A stretch of 64,000 bases of DNA, taken from Tigriopus japonicus. Taxonomy: Eukaryota; Arthropoda; Copepoda; Harpacticoida; Harpacticidae. The translations under genes and the position numbers were made by a program. Location of the stretch: assembly GCA_010645155.1 (NCBI GenBank), contig JAAGOF010000046.1, positions 1,127,282 to 1,191,281 on the forward strand, read 5' to 3'. Below, piece by piece: positions 62,301 to 64,000 of the stretch. The notes beneath the pieces are model-generated. The model made no database searches, had not been told where the DNA came from, and saw only the letters and a program-made list of their open reading frames with translations. The first letter of the stretch is position 1, and each line of letters opens with the position of its first letter.

Positions 62301-62952
62301 ATTCATTCATGAACATTACATTAGTAATGCGTGCTTACTAAGTGCACCATATCAAAGTTGGTTAATGATACGGAGACAACCGCGGACGGCTCAAACGGGG
62401 TGCAAAACACACTTTTGGACAGTCATCTCATTTGAAATTCTCATAATTGTCAGCGAGTTGATAAGCTTGATAATCATTATCAGAGATTCGGAACGACAGA
62501 TTCGGCAAAAAAAAAAAACTTTGCAAACTGCAAAAGCTCATGGTGGAACAGGATTTTTAAACCCTCCGCAACGTGAAGCACAAGAAGAAATTTGTTTGAA
62601 TTAACGTGAATGTTTTGTTTATTTCTTTCAGGCGCAAGTTTGACCGCGGCTGCTGCGGCTGTGGCCGCTGGGGCAGGCAGTGTTGCCACAGCTATCAACA
62701 ACGTAGTAAACAGACCCGTGGTGAGCGTGGTGGGAATTGGTGGAGGTGGAGGAGGCGGATCCACTTCTACTTCGGGATCGTTCCTCAATAGCTTGAGCAC
62801 CTTCCCGTTCTTTCAATTGAGCGGTATCTCCGGTCATGCCATCATTCATTTGATCCTCATCGCGTTCCTGTTGTATGTGTCCATTATTTTGTGGACCGAC
62901 GGCGATCTCTTAGCGGAAGGCGTCTTCAATTTCCTGACCCGCGGCGGCAGAA
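50197..62952 (+). CDS. Large Thr-rich mucin-like membrane protein, 3' end outside window
   Basis: Two exons seen: 50197-53950 and 62632-62952, joined in phase 1 across an 8.7 kb GT-AG intron, giving at least 1358 residues; a donor (GTGAGT) at 62953 shows that it continues beyond the window. Residues about 23-36 are a signal-peptide core (LLIVILMLSL). A 130-residue region with three Cys and several N-X-S/T sites follows, then an Asn/Asp/Gln repeat region, then a Thr tract, then RVKR at 1200-1203 (furin-type site). The second exon has Ala/Gly-rich sequence and a membrane helix (GHAIIHLILIAFLLYVSIIL). Dense Thr suggests heavy O-glycosylation, so a surface or secreted mucin is likely. The start is uncertain: an upstream in-frame ATG at 50053 exists, but only the 50197 Met puts the hydrophobic segment near the N terminus. 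I recognise no named family. Confidence 0.82.
51655..52090 (+). repeat. Coding minisatellite of 27- and 39-bp units (Asn/Asp/Gln-rich)
   Basis: Units code GNQDMLGDN (9 residues) and GNQNGNQDMFGDN (13 residues) in tandem, with looser relatives to about 52470. Units are nearly identical at the DNA level in the core, indicating recent expansion or homogenisation. Confidence 0.92.
52726..53556 (+). repeat. Poly-Thr coding tract (ACN microsatellite)
   Basis: About 830 bases of ACT/ACC/ACA codons code near-pure Thr, with occasional Pro, Ser, Ala, Lys and Arg. Internal higher-order units such as ACTACCACTACCACAACA recur. The antisense strand is open as poly-Val and another frame as Leu/Pro/Gln; both are shadows. 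Confidence 0.95.
53951..55964 (+). other. Start of the mucin intron
   Basis: AT-rich sequence without recognised genes. A possible SINE-tail fragment is listed separately. Confidence 0.5.
55736..55838. mobile_element. Possible SINE-body fragment
   Basis: ATGCCGGACATGAAAAG followed by CCCGG and AACCTCCAAACCCTG resembles the distal body of SINE copy 1 (near 7670-7760) in order and spacing. The tRNA head is not recognisable here. Confidence 0.4.
55965..57066. mobile_element. Family A hAT MITE split by a foldback insertion
   Basis: The left end TAGTAATAGACCAAAAG and right end CGGTCCGTCACTA are diverged forms of the 37915-38227 termini. The core (TATGCCTACCGGAAACG, then TTTTTCAAAATTTG, then CCCTCTTTCGGCCGAAA) runs collinear with that element until 56246, and the match resumes at 57022. 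The host copy is old: its flanks no longer show a clear 8-bp duplication. Confidence 0.75.
56247..57021. mobile_element. Foldback element whose arms are tandem repeats
   Basis: The left arm (56259-56534) is a run of about 14-15 bp half-units GGTCACAGGGTAAAAC and GGTCACGGTAAAAA. The right arm (56856-57020) is a run of their reverse complements (CCGTGACC, TTTTACC). A unique spacer of about 320 bp without coding capacity lies between. CCGAAATTTTT (56236-56246) and CCGAAACTTTT (57022-57032) at the borders look like a target duplication of the host MITE sequence. Confidence 0.8.
57067..58121 (+). other. Mucin intron, nothing recognised
   Basis: AT-rich sequence. No gene or bounded repeat was recognised. 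Confidence 0.4.
58122..58716. mobile_element. Mariner/Tc1-type MITE, 595 bp
   Basis: Ends are CAGGGTGTCCAAGAATTGAT and the complement of CAGGGTGTCCAGGAATTGAT, with about 28 of 29 positions matching and TA on both flanks (58120-58121 and 58717-58718), the mariner target. The interior has no transposase. Confidence 0.82.
58719..62631 (+). other. Rest of the mucin intron
   Basis: No exon was recognised. A GTGA microsatellite lies at about 60311-60337 and CATT runs near 62276-62310. Minus-strand open frames at 60668-60970 and 61888-62235 have no recognisable domains or splice context and are not called. Confidence 0.45.
62632..62952 (+). other. Mucin-like gene, second coding exon (membrane helix)
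   Basis: The acceptor TTTCTTTCAG precedes GCGCAAGTTTG. The frame continues STGSL-G-ASLTAAAAAVAA, then a Gly run (GIGGGGGGG) and a 21-residue membrane helix at about 62832-62894, followed by TDGDLLAEGVFNF. The donor AGAA|GTGAGT leaves phase 1, so at least one more exon lies beyond 64000. Confidence 0.8.
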
Positions 62953-64000
62953 GTGAGTTTGAACTTTCATTTATGAGCTCTATATCCTGGTATTGGACGA
63001 CCTTTTGACTTGGAAATTGACCAAATTCGGCCTTGCCTGACTTGGAATATTGAAGCTGATCTCTGATCTCATCCCTCTTGAAATCAATCCTGGTTCCTAA
63101 GAGACCAGACGGAGGGTGTCGTAATCAATCTTGGCAATAAACCGACCTATCCACATGGCCAATGACACCACCACATAGCAGGATGGCTGAGAAAACTTTA
63201 CTTGGCTGGGAGTATTAGTGGTTTTTTGTCCATTGCTGAGATTGCATCTAAATTTAGAAATTATCGTCACCACAAGAGCAATGAATTTACTCGACAAACA
63301 CCGCTTGTCTTTTTATGCACTTACAGCTCTCAAATACACGCTTAGTGACTCGCTGCATTTATTAGGGCCAAATTAGACTCGAGGGGGAAAAAAGAACACC
63401 AATGGCCTGATTTGAGGGGGAAGAGAGAAAGAATGGGACTTCAACCGAGCAACTGCCGAGATTGTTCGGATCCCTCGGATTGCTTGTACCATCGACCACC
63501 CCAAATAAAGAATTCCAAGAAGGGGGTATATTGACCGCATAACTTCGGTTTGCTGGTAGAGGTCATGAGATCAAATCATGAGCACCGCTAGGAACAATTC
63601 ATGTGGTACGAGGTGTTCTGGTCGGGGCAATTCACATTCACACGTCATGAGGCACGCCTCTGGCAACCGCAGAGTGTCAGCCGAATCGTGTCTAATACAC
63701 TCATACGACGCACGTATGATGGTAGATTTCCCCGGGGAATGTGTATTTTTGTCTTTCGGGTAAAATCTGGCTTGGTTGGGGAAGATCAGATCGTATAATT
63801 ATGGCCTACGACTTCATTTCGTCCACTCGAAGGTGCATCATAGACCTTTCACTTTAGATGGAAAGGATTGGAGATCGATCAGGTGTGTCAACCAATCAGG
63901 GGTGAACAATTATGTTGATCTAATCAGCCTCTTTTTTCGCAATCTATTGAATTAGATCAGTTCAGCGATTCCAGTTGCTAGAGGGTTGGATCATTGGTGG
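62953..64000 (+). other. Mucin gene intron to window end
   Basis: No exon continuing the phase-1 frame was recognised. Otherwise featureless. Confidence 0.45.

Noticed and set aside
1..64000. CRISPR arrays, bacterial operons, phage genes
   Set aside because: Introns, SINE, hAT and LTR elements show eukaryotic DNA; no direct-repeat/spacer array was seen.

Overview
The window is eukaryotic nuclear DNA, AT-rich, with GT-AG introns and many decayed transposable elements. Gene content (an ANKFY1/Rabankyrin-5 orthologue, an arthropod-type Ly6 protein and a Thr-rich membrane mucin) and the mix of many 52-90 bp introns with a few multi-kilobase ones suggest an arthropod, probably a crustacean such as a copepod. 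The species is an inference.

Layout. 1-1.8 kb: 3' end of a Ty3/gypsy polyprotein (RNase H tail, integrase). 1.8-11.4 kb: repeat-rich intergenic DNA holding a hAT-type non-autonomous element, a tRNA-derived SINE, a nearly complete hAT transposon with a broken transposase, and a foldback-type inverted-repeat element. 11.8-31.8 kb: a complete ANKFY1 gene on the + strand, 16 coding exons, whose reading frame closes exactly to 1142 residues (coiled coil, BTB, ankyrin array, FYVE). Its 10.6 kb intron 5 contains two complete genes on the opposite strand: a 208-residue GPI-type Ly6/three-finger protein (15068-19277) and a 472-residue basic, Ser-rich, apparently orphan protein (20349-24090).

32.6-38.3 kb: transposable-element cluster with an assembly gap flanked by 150-bp duplicates, a Charlie-like hAT MITE, a 712-bp TRIM-like element with 128-bp LTRs and a 5-bp target duplication, a second SINE copy and a hAT MITE with a perfect 8-bp target duplication. 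38.2-50.2 kb: no gene seen. 50.2-63.0 kb: a large secreted or membrane mucin with Asn/Asp/Gln-rich tandem repeats, a Thr tract of roughly 270 residues, a furin-type site and, 8.7 kb downstream, an Ala/Gly-rich exon with one membrane helix; its last exon(s) lie beyond the window. The 8.7 kb intron carries a foldback element nested inside a hAT MITE, and a mariner-type MITE.

How the parts relate: ANKFY1 acts on early endosomes (BTB plus ankyrins plus a PI3P-binding FYVE). The nested Ly6 protein and the mucin both look like extracellular or cell-surface products; nothing in the sequence shows that the three work together. Coordinates of multi-exon genes were deduced by hand from splice consensus, phase and homology.
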